Source: JAPYTY01 sp036338435
GTDB lineage: Bacteria > Acidobacteriota > UBA6911 > RPQK01 > JADFOI01
DNA: 19,094 nucleotides
Assembly: GCA_036338435.1 (NCBI GenBank)
Contig: JAYZCG010000030.1
Coordinates: forward strand, 1 to 19,094
Reading direction: 5' to 3'
Every line of letters begins with the position of its first letter. Position 1 is the first letter of the stretch. Of this stretch, positions 6,322 through 14,637 are shown in pieces. A program made the position numbers and the translations under genes. The notes below the pieces were generated by a model, which made no database searches, had not been told where the DNA came from, and saw nothing but the letters and a program-made list of their open reading frames with translations.

Positions 6322-7008
6322 ATGTTAGATAAGAAAACGTCAAGTTATTCCCTCTATAACAAAAAATCTAAAGAAAAAACTAAAATAAATCTCATCGATG
6401 AAATACATCCTGCCCTTCCCAATAAACGATACTCAATCATCTATGCAGATCCTCCATGGCACTACAATGGGAAAATGCAATTTGATAAATCCGGGAAAAT
6501 TGCTCATAACGAAAACTGGGGAAAAGAAGTGTTCATTAGCGCTGCCTCATTCAAATACCCAACGCTCAAAACAGCTGAACTAAAAAAATTAAAAATCTCT
6601 TCTATCGCAGATGATGACAGCTTACTATTTATGTGGACTTCTAATCCGCATTTGGAGCAAGCAATAGATTTAGGAAAAGCATGGGGGTTTAAGTATAAAA
6701 CCGTCGCTTTTGTTTGGGACAAAATGATACACAATCCCGGACAGTACACGCTTTCTTACTGTGAATTATGTTTGCTATTCAAACGGGGCAGAATACCTAA
6801 GCCGAGAGGCGCAAGGAATATAAAACAATTAGTTCATAGCCGTCGGACACAACACAGTGAGAAACCTTTCGTAATTGCAGAAAATATCGAAGAAATGTTT
6901 CCTACACAGAGCAAGATAGAATTATTTGCTCGAGGGCAAAGAGAGGGATGGGATGCTTGGGGTTTAAACGATTCCGGAAATTTTCAAAGGGTGCTTAAGT
7001 GGAAGTAG
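6322..7008 (+). CDS. MT-A70 family N6-adenine methyltransferase, orphan
   Basis: Probably methylates adenine in DNA. The 228 residues carry the MT-A70 catalytic motif DPPW at 43-46 (in YSIIYADPPWHYNG) and the later family blocks LLFMWTSNPHLEQA (about 101-114), the GFKYKTVAFVW strand (about 121-131), and a C-terminal KIELFARGQREGWDAWG segment that completes the fold. The Lys-rich N-terminus (1-30) is not conserved. No restriction enzyme or specificity subunit is near, so it is an orphan methylase of the kind common in phages and mobile DNA. Its last 10 nt overlap thrH, and AAAGGG near its end (6986-6991) acts as the probable thrH ribosome binding site, so the two may be translationally coupled. 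RNA modification, as in eukaryotic MT-A70 proteins, is less likely. Confidence 0.85.
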   Translation: MLDKKTSSYSLYNKKSKEKTKINLIDEIHPALPNKRYSIIYADPPWHYNGKMQFDKSGKIAHNENWGKEVFISAASFKYPTLKTAELKKLKISSIADDDSLLFMWTSNPHLEQAIDLGKAWGFKYKTVAFVWDKMIHNPGQYTLSYCELCLLFKRGRIPKPRGARNIKQLVHSRRTQHSEKPFVIAENIEEMFPTQSKIELFARGQREGWDAWGLNDSGNFQRVLKWK

Positions 7009-7616
7009 CCTGCCTGGATCTAGAGGGAGTCTTGGTACCCGAAATCTGGATCGCATTTGCTGAGCGTACAGGTATTGATGAGCTACGTGCCACCACTCGC
7101 GACACCCCTGATTACAATGTGCTGATGAAGCAACGACTAGATCTGCTTGACCAACATGGTCTTACTCTTCCCGACATTCAGGCAGTCATCGCAACACTGG
7201 AGCCATTGCCAGGAGCTATGCCCTTTCTAGATTGGCTGAGAGAACGATTTCAGGTCATTATATTGTCGGACACATTCTATGAGTTCTCCGAACCCTTAAT
7301 GCGCAAACTTAACTGGCCCACGCTATTATGCCATCGGCTAATCACCGATTCGAATGGCAAAGTAGTAGACTATAAATTGCGGCAGGAAGATTCTAAGCGA
7401 GCGTCGGTTAAAGCCATGCATACGCTCAATTATCGCGTTATCGCAGCAGGCGATTCATATAACGACACCACCATGCTCAAAGAAGCAGATGTTGGAATTT
7501 TATTCCATGCCCCTCAAAACGTTATTGATGAATTTCCTCAGTTTGAAGCGGTGCAAGATTTTGATTCATTAAAAGCAGCCTTTATAGCTGCCAGCACCAG
7601 AACTTTCAGCTCTTAA
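6999..7616 (+). CDS. thrH: Phosphoserine phosphatase/homoserine phosphotransferase (ThrH)
   Basis: HAD-superfamily enzyme that dephosphorylates phosphoserine and can pass the phosphate to homoserine, linking serine and threonine synthesis. At 205 residues it matches ThrH. Motif I is DLEG (Asp7, Glu9), the variant of the HAD DxD that marks ThrH; motif II is Ser90 in IILSDTFYEF, motif III Lys133 and motif IV GDSYND (151-156). The GTG start at 6999 gives the family N-terminus directly (EVACLDLEGVLVPEIW), so the 10-nt overlap with the MT-A70 gene looks real. Its base composition returns to that of the backbone, which places the right edge of the accessory block at or just before this start. The membrane protein 51 nt downstream may be cotranscribed. 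Confidence 0.93.
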   Translation: MEVACLDLEGVLVPEIWIAFAERTGIDELRATTRDTPDYNVLMKQRLDLLDQHGLTLPDIQAVIATLEPLPGAMPFLDWLRERFQVIILSDTFYEFSEPLMRKLNWPTLLCHRLITDSNGKVVDYKLRQEDSKRASVKAMHTLNYRVIAAGDSYNDTTMLKEADVGILFHAPQNVIDEFPQFEAVQDFDSLKAAFIAASTRTFSS

Positions 7617-7667
7617 TTATAAGCGGATTTATATTTTTCAAGAAACTACTCATTACATTGTGATGCC

Positions 7668-8387
7668 GTGAAAAAAGTTTTTTTTGAAGGCCAGACTCTC
7701 CATCTGATTGGTTTGGCGTTATTGCTGTCTACTCTGTACGCCTCAATAAACATACCTGGATTCAACACCGGTCAATTCTCAGGCGTTCCCACCCTAGTTT
7801 GGGCTCTACTAGCGATTGCAAATGCAATCGTTCATCAAATTTTTGTGTTCGCATGTTGGCGGGCTGAATTACACGGCAAGCACCTTACTCGTTTATTGGG
7901 GGAGCGAGCATTTGTTCTTTACAGTGCCCTATTTACCGTTTTTCTTGTGCTAAGGCCGACGTTTATTTTTGCACTTGGATGGGCAAACCGAGGCACGCTC
8001 TACATACACACCTGGGTAGGTTACTGCACGTCATTTCTTCTACTAATTCCTTTTATCTACACCATCTATTCCATTGTTTGCTTTTTTACGTTTCGACGCG
8101 CATGTGGAATAGACCATTTTGACCAAACATATCGGAGGGCACCATTAGTCCACCAAGGCATTTTTCAATGGACGCCAAATGCTATGTACACGTTCGGATT
8201 GCTCGTGCTCTGGATCCCTGCATTTTTGTTTCAATCGGTGGCAGAATTAATCATTGCAGCTCTTAGCCATGCTTACGCTTGGGTCCATTACTTCGCCACT
8301 GAAAAGCCTGACATGGCACATATTTACGGGCATCAAAAAGAACCGCCGATTACCATTCAAACACACGAAAACCAGCCACTAGACTAA
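7668..8387 (+). CDS. Integral membrane protein, PEMT/ICMT-like methyltransferase fold (tentative)
   Basis: 239 residues with about five membrane segments (roughly 11-29, 42-63, 82-104, 115-141 and 172-206) and a soluble C-terminal tail. The end HYFATEKPDMAHIYG (207-221), an acidic E-x-P-D-M followed by an aromatic YG, recalls the SAM-binding C-terminus of membrane methyltransferases such as phospholipid N-methyltransferases and isoprenylcysteine carboxyl methyltransferases (E-E-x ... F-G-x-x-Y). I infer a membrane methyltransferase; another membrane enzyme is possible. The start is GTG at 7668 (MKKVFFEGQTLH), with no strong ribosome binding site. It follows thrH by 51 nt on the same strand and is separated from dnaE by 428 nt. 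Confidence 0.5.
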   Translation: MKKVFFEGQTLHLIGLALLLSTLYASINIPGFNTGQFSGVPTLVWALLAIANAIVHQIFVFACWRAELHGKHLTRLLGERAFVLYSALFTVFLVLRPTFIFALGWANRGTLYIHTWVGYCTSFLLLIPFIYTIYSIVCFFTFRRACGIDHFDQTYRRAPLVHQGIFQWTPNAMYTFGLLVLWIPAFLFQSVAELIIAALSHAYAWVHYFATEKPDMAHIYGHQKEPPITIQTHENQPLD

Positions 8388-8815
8388 AAATATAGCGCGA
8401 TACCTTTGATATGCACTAGATATCGCTCAAATCAGACACTGAACCGATTGCACCTGCAGTAAAAAGAACCGGCAATTTCTTGTTCTTGTATTTAGTCCTT
8501 TGTGTTACCTATGAAAGCATTTATCTGACTAACGCTACATAAGCCTTACATCACAAAGGCTCTCTCTTCGCAAAATAAAATCATCTCAACTCTTTGCGAT
8601 ATTCCTCATAATTGACTTCATGAATTTTTAAATTGCTGATATGAAAGAAGTTCTACAAAAGATCTATATTGGGGTAGGACCTAAGCGTCATACAAGAGTT
8701 ACATAGTACGTAAATAGGACCAACATTTAATGTCCTTCCCAGTTAATATGCACGCGTTGAGTGATGATAAAACTTCACAGAATCAGTCGAACGCACGCTG
8801 AGCAGGAATATTAGG
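8388..8815. other. Long non-coding gap before dnaE
   Basis: No gene, tRNA or strong promoter is found in these 428 nt. Weak elements are a 6-bp hairpin AGCCTT/AAGGCT (8542-8547, 8556-8561) without a T tract, and a possible stem GCGATA/TATCGC soon after the preceding stop. A 21-codon ATG frame at 8641-8706 lacks a ribosome binding site. The only functional element I trust is the AGGA at about 8803-8806, which serves dnaE. Confidence 0.4.
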
Positions 8816-11800
8816 ATGAGCAAATTCAATCATCTTCATCTACACAGCCACTACAGTCTCCTAGATGGAGCCAATCCCCTTGAGGCGGTTGTTAAGCAAG
8901 CAGCCAAGGAGAAGATGCCTGCTCTCGCTCTAACGGACCACGGGAATCTTTTCGGGGCTGTCCAATTCCATGACATAGCTCGCAAGTACGGAGTAAAACC
9001 TATCATCGGGTGCGAAGTCTACGTTGCACGAGAGGGACACAAGTCTAGAAACGGCCGCTCTGATCAAAGTAATCACTTAGTACTACTCGCTAGCAACAAA
9101 ACCGGCTATCACAATCTAGTCAAACTCGTATCTTTAGGCTATCTTGATGGCTATTATTACCGCCCCCGCATAGATCTAGAACTCCTCCAGCAACATTGTG
9201 AGGGCTTAATTGGCCTGTCTGCCTGCCTGAAAGGCATTGTTGCCTGGAACCTAACGCAGGATCGTTATTCGGCAGCCCAACAAGAAGCGGGAAAACTTGC
9301 TGAAATTCTAGGTCGCGATAACTTTTACTTGGAAATGCAAAATCATGGCATCGATGAACAAAGTCAGGTGAACGCCCAAGTGCCCAAAATAGCTCGTGAA
9401 CTTAACTTGCCTTTGGTAGCTACAAATGATTGTCACTACCTTGCTAAGACTGATTCTTTTGCACACGATGTTCTACTGTGCATTCAAACTGGGAAAACCG
9501 TACAGGATGAAAATCGGCTACGATATAGTACCGATCAATTTTATTTTAAGAGCGCCGAAGAAATGGAAACTCTCTTTGGTCACATCCCGGAGTCTCTCTC
9601 TAATACTTTGAAAATTGCTGATCAATGCAACTTTGAACTGGGCGAACCCGAAAACATATTTCCTGAATTTAAGGTTCCAGGAGATGAACCCCTCGACAGC
9701 TATTTCGAACAGGTCGTTCGCCAAGGCTTTCGCCAACGATGTGATGGTCTCCAGAAGCGAGAGCATGAGGGAAAATTGCGGCATTCAATGGAGGCATATG
9801 AAAAGCGCCTGGACCAGGAGATCGAGATCATTAAAAAAATGAATTTTCCCAGCTACTTTTTAATTGTCTGGGACTTCATCCGATATGCTCGTGAAAATGA
9901 CATCGCGGTAGGGCCTGGCCGTGGTTCGGTAGCTGGAAGCCTTGTTTCTTATGCCATGAGTATAACCGATGTAGATCCCCTCCAGTATGATCTTCTTTTT
10001 GAACGTTTTTTGAATCCGGAAAGGGTCACTCCTCCAGATATTGACATTGACTTTTGCATGCTGGGTCGCAATAAAGTTATCGACTACGTCACGGACAAAT
10101 ATGGGCGTGACAACGTCAGCCAAATCATTACGTTTGGAACCATGGCAGCTCGTGGTGCTATCCGTGACGTAGGTAGAAGTCTTAACATTCCCTATGCTGA
10201 AGTAGATAAGATTGCACGCTTAGTTCCCCAAACTCCGGATTCAACTCTTGATAAAGCAATGGGCCGGGTTAAGGAACTAAAGGAAATTGCCGAGTCTGAT
10301 CCCCGGTATGCCCAGCTAATTGAAACCGCTCAGCAACTGGAGGGCACAGCACGCCATGCGTCTACCCACGCCGCAGGAGTAGTCATTGCCCCACGGCCCC
10401 TAATAGACCTCATTCCCCTTCATAAAAGCAGCAAAGATGAAATCACGACCCAATACGCCATGATGGACCTAGAACGCCTAGGTCTATTAAAGATGGATTT
10501 TTTGGCACTCACTACGTTAACGGTTATAGAAAAAACACTTTCCCAGATCCATGCCCAACTCGGAACACATCTAGTGCTGGAACAACTCGAACTCAAAGAC
10601 AAGAGCACTTTTGAGCTCTTTTGTGGAGGAAAAACAACGGGAGTTTTTCAATTTGAATCGGACGGAATGCGCGACATCCTAAGACGGCTGCAACCCAGTC
10701 GATTTGAAGACCTCATTGCACTAAATGCTCTTTACCGTCCCGGCCCTATTCAGGGAGGTATGATCGATGACTTTATAGACCGACGCCACGGTAAAGTCAA
10801 AATCGAAAATGAGATCCCAGAAATGGAGGAGATTCTTAGCGAAACCTATGGCGTCATAATTTACCAGGAACAGGTCATGCAGATTGCTAGCAAACTGGCG
10901 GGATTCAGTCTTGGAGAAGCCGACCTGTTACGTCGGGCGATGGGTAAAAAGAAAAAATCGGTTATGCAGGCTCAACGCAAACAATTTTTGACAGGCTGTA
11001 AAGAACGCAATATTGATTCGAGTAAGGCAAAGAAAATCTTTAGTTTAATGGAGCAGTTTGCAGGATATGGTTTTAATAAGAGCCATTCCACTGCTTATGC
11101 CTTGCTCGCCTATCAAACTGCATTTCTCAAGGCTCATTATCCTGTCCAATTCATGGCCAGCTTACTAACAAGTGAAATGTCAAACCCTGATAAGATCGTT
11201 AAAACCCTATCAGATTGTAAAGAAATGAGCATCCGTGTTCTACCACCGGACATCAACATCAGCGAACTTGACTTTATGGCCGCAGGAGATGATATTCGTT
11301 TTGGGTTGGCAGCGATTCGTAATGTGGGAGAAGCTGCCATCCGTTCTATTCTAGGCTGTCGTCAGGAAATTGGACAATTCAAGAGTTTTCATGAATTTTG
11401 TGAAGAGGTTGACCTGCGCGCTGTTAACCGCCGCAGCATGGAGTCTCTGATTAAATCAGGCGCCTTTGACGCCCAAGGATATCATCGGAAATCACTAGTC
11501 GAGGCATTAGATGGAGCTATCGAGTATGGGCACAAAACCCAGAAAGATCGGCAGACCGGTCAAGGAAAACTTTTTGCGGCTCCCGAAGAGCAATCTGGGA
11601 GCAATGGCACTAGTGGAGACATCACCGACAAGGGTGAATGGCCAGACCGGCAGAAGTGGTCATACGAAAAGGAAATACTTGGGTACTATGTAACAGGACA
11701 TCCTCTTCTGGAATATACAAAGGAGCTAGAAAAATTCTCCGGCGTTTCTGCCAATCAGATAGGGGAAGATATTTCCGGCCAGAAAGTATCCATTGGGGGA

Positions 11801-12283
11801 ATAGTTACAAATCTCCGCCACTTGCGCACGCGTAAGGGGGATTCAATGGCAAGCTTCCAGTTAGAGGATCTGTCGGGAACGGTTTCTGTTTTGGTATGGC
11901 CCAATGCCTGGGAACAACACAGCTCCTTAATTAAGAATGATTTCCCAGTACTTATCAAAGGCCAATGTGAAGTCGATGGGAAAGGTGTGGCACGCGTGCT
12001 TTGCTCTGAAGTCTCTGCTCTGGATTCTCTTTGGGAAAAAGGTATTAACAAAACTTGTATCCGAATACCTCTGCCATCTTTGAATGACCATAAGGTCTCT
12101 CAACTGCACTCTTTAGTGACCAGTTTCCCAGGTAATTGTCCGTTAGAATTTGAGCTTGTTGAAGAAAAGACCTATCGCATCCATGTTATTCCCGAAGAAG
12201 GCATTTTAATTGATCCCATTCCTTCCTTTGTTGAGGCAATCGAAAATCTTTTCGGAGAGAATTCCATTAATTTGTATGCCTAA
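8816..12283 (+). CDS. dnaE: DNA polymerase III subunit alpha
   Basis: Catalytic subunit of the replicative polymerase, 1155 residues, DnaE1-type length. The N-terminal PHP domain keeps the likely metal ligands H8, H10, D17, H42 (TDHGN), E67, H87, C137, D205 and H207, so it may retain metal-dependent proofreading activity, unlike E. coli DnaE. The polymerase core has GPGRGSVAGSLVSY (366-379) and the catalytic acidic motif PDIDIDF (407-413, Asp408/410), followed by TFGTMAARGAIRDVGR. The fingers have YRPGPIQGGMIDDF, and the GVIIYQEQVMQIA and KSHSTAYALLAYQ blocks follow. A C-terminal OB fold is recognisable from VSIGGIVTNLRHLRTRKG. No intein or frameshift is present. The ATG follows an AGGA ribosome binding site about 9 nt away. 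It heads a same-strand run with accA, hisS, aspS and mutL. Confidence 0.98.
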   Translation: MSKFNHLHLHSHYSLLDGANPLEAVVKQAAKEKMPALALTDHGNLFGAVQFHDIARKYGVKPIIGCEVYVAREGHKSRNGRSDQSNHLVLLASNKTGYHNLVKLVSLGYLDGYYYRPRIDLELLQQHCEGLIGLSACLKGIVAWNLTQDRYSAAQQEAGKLAEILGRDNFYLEMQNHGIDEQSQVNAQVPKIARELNLPLVATNDCHYLAKTDSFAHDVLLCIQTGKTVQDENRLRYSTDQFYFKSAEEMETLFGHIPESLSNTLKIADQCNFELGEPENIFPEFKVPGDEPLDSYFEQVVRQGFRQRCDGLQKREHEGKLRHSMEAYEKRLDQEIEIIKKMNFPSYFLIVWDFIRYARENDIAVGPGRGSVAGSLVSYAMSITDVDPLQYDLLFERFLNPERVTPPDIDIDFCMLGRNKVIDYVTDKYGRDNVSQIITFGTMAARGAIRDVGRSLNIPYAEVDKIARLVPQTPDSTLDKAMGRVKELKEIAESDPRYAQLIETAQQLEGTARHASTHAAGVVIAPRPLIDLIPLHKSSKDEITTQYAMMDLERLGLLKMDFLALTTLTVIEKTLSQIHAQLGTHLVLEQLELKDKSTFELFCGGKTTGVFQFESDGMRDILRRLQPSRFEDLIALNALYRPGPIQGGMIDDFIDRRHGKVKIENEIPEMEEILSETYGVIIYQEQVMQIASKLAGFSLGEADLLRRAMGKKKKSVMQAQRKQFLTGCKERNIDSSKAKKIFSLMEQFAGYGFNKSHSTAYALLAYQTAFLKAHYPVQFMASLLTSEMSNPDKIVKTLSDCKEMSIRVLPPDINISELDFMAAGDDIRFGLAAIRNVGEAAIRSILGCRQEIGQFKSFHEFCEEVDLRAVNRRSMESLIKSGAFDAQGYHRKSLVEALDGAIEYGHKTQKDRQTGQGKLFAAPEEQSGSNGTSGDITDKGEWPDRQKWSYEKEILGYYVTGHPLLEYTKELEKFSGVSANQIGEDISGQKVSIGGIVTNLRHLRTRKGDSMASFQLEDLSGTVSVLVWPNAWEQHSSLIKNDFPVLIKGQCEVDGKGVARVLCSEVSALDSLWEKGINKTCIRIPLPSLNDHKVSQLHSLVTSFPGNCPLEFELVEEKTYRIHVIPEEGILIDPIPSFVEAIENLFGENSINLYA

Positions 12284-12357
12284 CTCACATTGCATGCACC
12301 CATACTATCCAAGTAAGAGCGCTTGAGGGAATGATCGCCTCCTGCCACGTTTTTGAG

Positions 12358-12363
12358 TATAAT
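12358..12363 (+). promoter_or_regulatory. Candidate -10 element for accA (and hisS)
   Basis: A perfect TATAAT lies 13 nt before the accA ATG. I find no good -35 at 16-18 nt. Transcription would start about 6-7 nt before the ATG, and the in-frame TAA at 12374-12376 excludes an earlier start, so a very short leader is implied. Confidence 0.4.
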
Positions 12364-12376
12364 CCTAGCTTGTTAA

Positions 12377-13294
12377 ATGGCAAATAAAACTGAGAAACGC
12401 ACCAAGCACAAAGATCACAAGCAATTCATTTCTGACGTAACAGCCGAGGAGACTTCAGAGTTGAAGCAAACCATCACCACTCCATCTGATGACAGAGATG
12501 CGATGGCATGGGACCATGTCCAACTCTCACGCCATGAAAATCGCCCTTACACGCTTGACTACATAGAGCGCCTTTTCATGTCTTTCCATCCCATTCACGG
12601 TGACCGCAGATTTGCTGATGACACAGCTATTGTGGGCGGCATGGCTATTCTTGAAAATCAACCGGTGATGGTGATTGGCCAACAGAAAGGTAGAAACACC
12701 AAAGATCGCCTCTACCGCAACTATGGAATGGCCAAGCCGGAAGGCTACCGCAAGGCGATTCGGTTAATGCAGATTGCTAACAAGTTCAATCGTCCCATCT
12801 TGACCTTTATCGACACCCCAGGAGCTTATCCTGGCATTGGGGCTGAGTCTCGTGGTCAAGCTGAAGCTATCGCTTATAACCTTCGCGTTATGGCCGACCT
12901 ACAAGTCCCTGTTGTGGCAACGGTTATAGGAGAAGGAGGCAGTGGAGGAGCATTGGCGATAGGGCTAGCTGATCGCATTCTCATGCTAGAAAATTCCATC
13001 TACTCTCTTATCTCCCCAGAAAGTTGCTCCGCTATTCTATGGAAAGATCAGAAGCACGCCAAAGAAGCAGCGGGTGCTTTGTGCTTACAACCAACCGATC
13101 TGAAACAACTCGACATTATTGATGAGATTATTCCAGAGCCTCCTACGGGAGCCCATGGCGACTGGGATGCTGCAGCCTCCATCCTGAAAGAATCCATTCT
13201 TCGTAACTTAAGTGAACTGACAGCCCAAACACCTCAAGACCGGCTACAGCATCGGTTCGAAAAGTTCCGCGGCATGGGGGAATTTTTCGAGTAG
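12377..13294 (+). CDS. accA: Acetyl-CoA carboxylase carboxyltransferase subunit alpha
   Basis: With AccD, forms the carboxyltransferase that makes malonyl-CoA for fatty acid synthesis. 305 residues; the core from WDHVQLSRHENRPYTLDY (about 45-62) onward matches AccA closely: GDRRFADD, the IGQQKGR loop, NYGMAKPEGYRKA, FIDTPGAYPGIGAE and the glycine-rich GEGGSGGALAIG, with SPESCSAILW and IIPEPPTGAH near the end. The first 44 residues are a charged, low-complexity tail that lacks the usual FLDFE-x-PIAELE helix of other AccA proteins. The start is ATG right after an in-frame TAA. No Shine-Dalgarno is seen. hisS follows 4 nt after the stop, so the two form an operon. accD is not in the window. Confidence 0.97.
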   Translation: MANKTEKRTKHKDHKQFISDVTAEETSELKQTITTPSDDRDAMAWDHVQLSRHENRPYTLDYIERLFMSFHPIHGDRRFADDTAIVGGMAILENQPVMVIGQQKGRNTKDRLYRNYGMAKPEGYRKAIRLMQIANKFNRPILTFIDTPGAYPGIGAESRGQAEAIAYNLRVMADLQVPVVATVIGEGGSGGALAIGLADRILMLENSIYSLISPESCSAILWKDQKHAKEAAGALCLQPTDLKQLDIIDEIIPEPPTGAHGDWDAAASILKESILRNLSELTAQTPQDRLQHRFEKFRGMGEFFE

Positions 13295-13298
13295 CCTT

Positions 13299-14552
13299 AT
13301 GAAAATCAAATCAGTTCACGGCACTCATGATTTGTTGCCAAAGGCAACAGAACGCTGGCAAGAAGTAGAAACCGCAGCGCGTGATATTTTTAAACTTTAC
13401 GGATACGCTGAGTTGCGCACTCCCATTTTCGAGGAAACTAATTTATTTACCCGAAGCATTGGTGCAGGAACAGATATTGTGCAAAAAGAAATGTATACCT
13501 TTACTAATAGTAAGGGAAAAACCTTCAGCCTGCGCCCCGAAGGAACGGCCTCAGTGGTGAGATCGTATATTCAACATGGCCTCTACCATGAAGGGGTGGT
13601 TCACAAGCTTTACTATATCGGTCCTATGTTCCGTCACGAGAGACCCCAAAAAGGTCGTTACAGGCAGTTCCATCAAATCGGCGTTGAGGTCCTCGGCTCT
13701 GACCACCCGGCCATTGAAGCCGAAGTCATCGAAATGTTGCGCCAATTTTTTAAAAAACTAGGCCTCCAAAAATTAGATTTGCTGGTTAATTCGGTAGGAT
13801 GTGCAACATGCCGTCCAATGTATATCACTCTATTAAAAGATGAGCTCGCCAAGCTTGATTCAGATTTATGCAGCCAATGTCAACATCGTATCGGGATTAA
13901 CCCGTTGCGAGTGTTGGACTGCAAAGTGCCTGAATGCCAGCCCATCATCACACAACTGCCCTCCATTCAAGATCATCTCTGTGAGGACTGTTGTCAGCAC
14001 TTTGCTCGTTTTTGCAGTTACCTAGATCTTCAAAAAACCTCTTACAACTTGGACCCGCGCTTGGTAAGAGGCCTAGATTACTACGTTCGTACCACATTTG
14101 AAATGACAAGTGATCTCCTGGGTCCTACCCAAAACGCCGTCGTAGGAGGAGGCCGCTACGATGGCCTGGTAGAAATCCTTGGCGGCCCTTCCACTCAAGG
14201 GTTTGGGTTCGCTTTGGGAATTGAGCGGTTGATAACTGCAATGGGCGAAAGGTCAAACGATGAGCCTTTGACACGACCTGATATTTTCTTAGGTTTTCTC
14301 GATGATATGGCTTTAGAGGAGTGTGTGAAAATAGCTTCAATTCTCCGCCAGGAAGGAATTTTTGCTTATATTGATTTCCAGGGGAGAAGCCTGAAGGGAC
14401 AGATGCGATTGGCTAACCGTATTGGGAGCCGCTACACATGTATCGTAGGAGAAAAAGAAATAACAAGTGGACTATTTCTGGTTAAACGCATGGAAGATGG
14501 CCATCAGGTTACTATCGGGCGAGAGGAGCTTGCGACACATGTTCGGTCCTAA
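13299..14552 (+). CDS. hisS: Histidyl-tRNA synthetase
   Basis: Class II aminoacyl-tRNA synthetase that charges tRNA-His, 417 residues, family length. Motif 1 lies in the ELRTPIFEETNLFTRSIG region (38-55), with SLRPEGTASVVRSY (77-90). Motif 2 is FRHERPQKGRYRQF (111-124), the histidine-specific block is RLVRGLDYYVRTTFE (254-268), and motif 3 is GFGFALGIERL (301-311). The insertion domain carries several paired cysteines (C168/C171, C191/C194, C208/C213, C228/C231/C232), seen in a subset of bacterial HisRS and possibly metal-binding. The C-terminal anticodon domain (about 325-417) is intact. It begins 4 nt after accA, which suggests translational coupling; there is no clear ribosome binding site of its own. 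Confidence 0.97.
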   Translation: MKIKSVHGTHDLLPKATERWQEVETAARDIFKLYGYAELRTPIFEETNLFTRSIGAGTDIVQKEMYTFTNSKGKTFSLRPEGTASVVRSYIQHGLYHEGVVHKLYYIGPMFRHERPQKGRYRQFHQIGVEVLGSDHPAIEAEVIEMLRQFFKKLGLQKLDLLVNSVGCATCRPMYITLLKDELAKLDSDLCSQCQHRIGINPLRVLDCKVPECQPIITQLPSIQDHLCEDCCQHFARFCSYLDLQKTSYNLDPRLVRGLDYYVRTTFEMTSDLLGPTQNAVVGGGRYDGLVEILGGPSTQGFGFALGIERLITAMGERSNDEPLTRPDIFLGFLDDMALEECVKIASILRQEGIFAYIDFQGRSLKGQMRLANRIGSRYTCIVGEKEITSGLFLVKRMEDGHQVTIGREELATHVRS

Positions 14553-14637
14553 ACTCATACTTTTTGTTTCTTTGTGGGATAGGCCAGAATAGTTGGTAAT
14601 CACAAAGACACGGAGGAAAAAAAGAAAGCACTGTATC

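Noticed and set aside
8641..8706. 21-codon ATG frame upstream of dnaE
   Set aside because: No ribosome binding site, no recognisable features and chance length.
14593..14637. TTG start extending aspS by 15 residues
   Set aside because: The added residues are very basic and unlike AspRS; the ATG at 14638 matches the family N-terminus.
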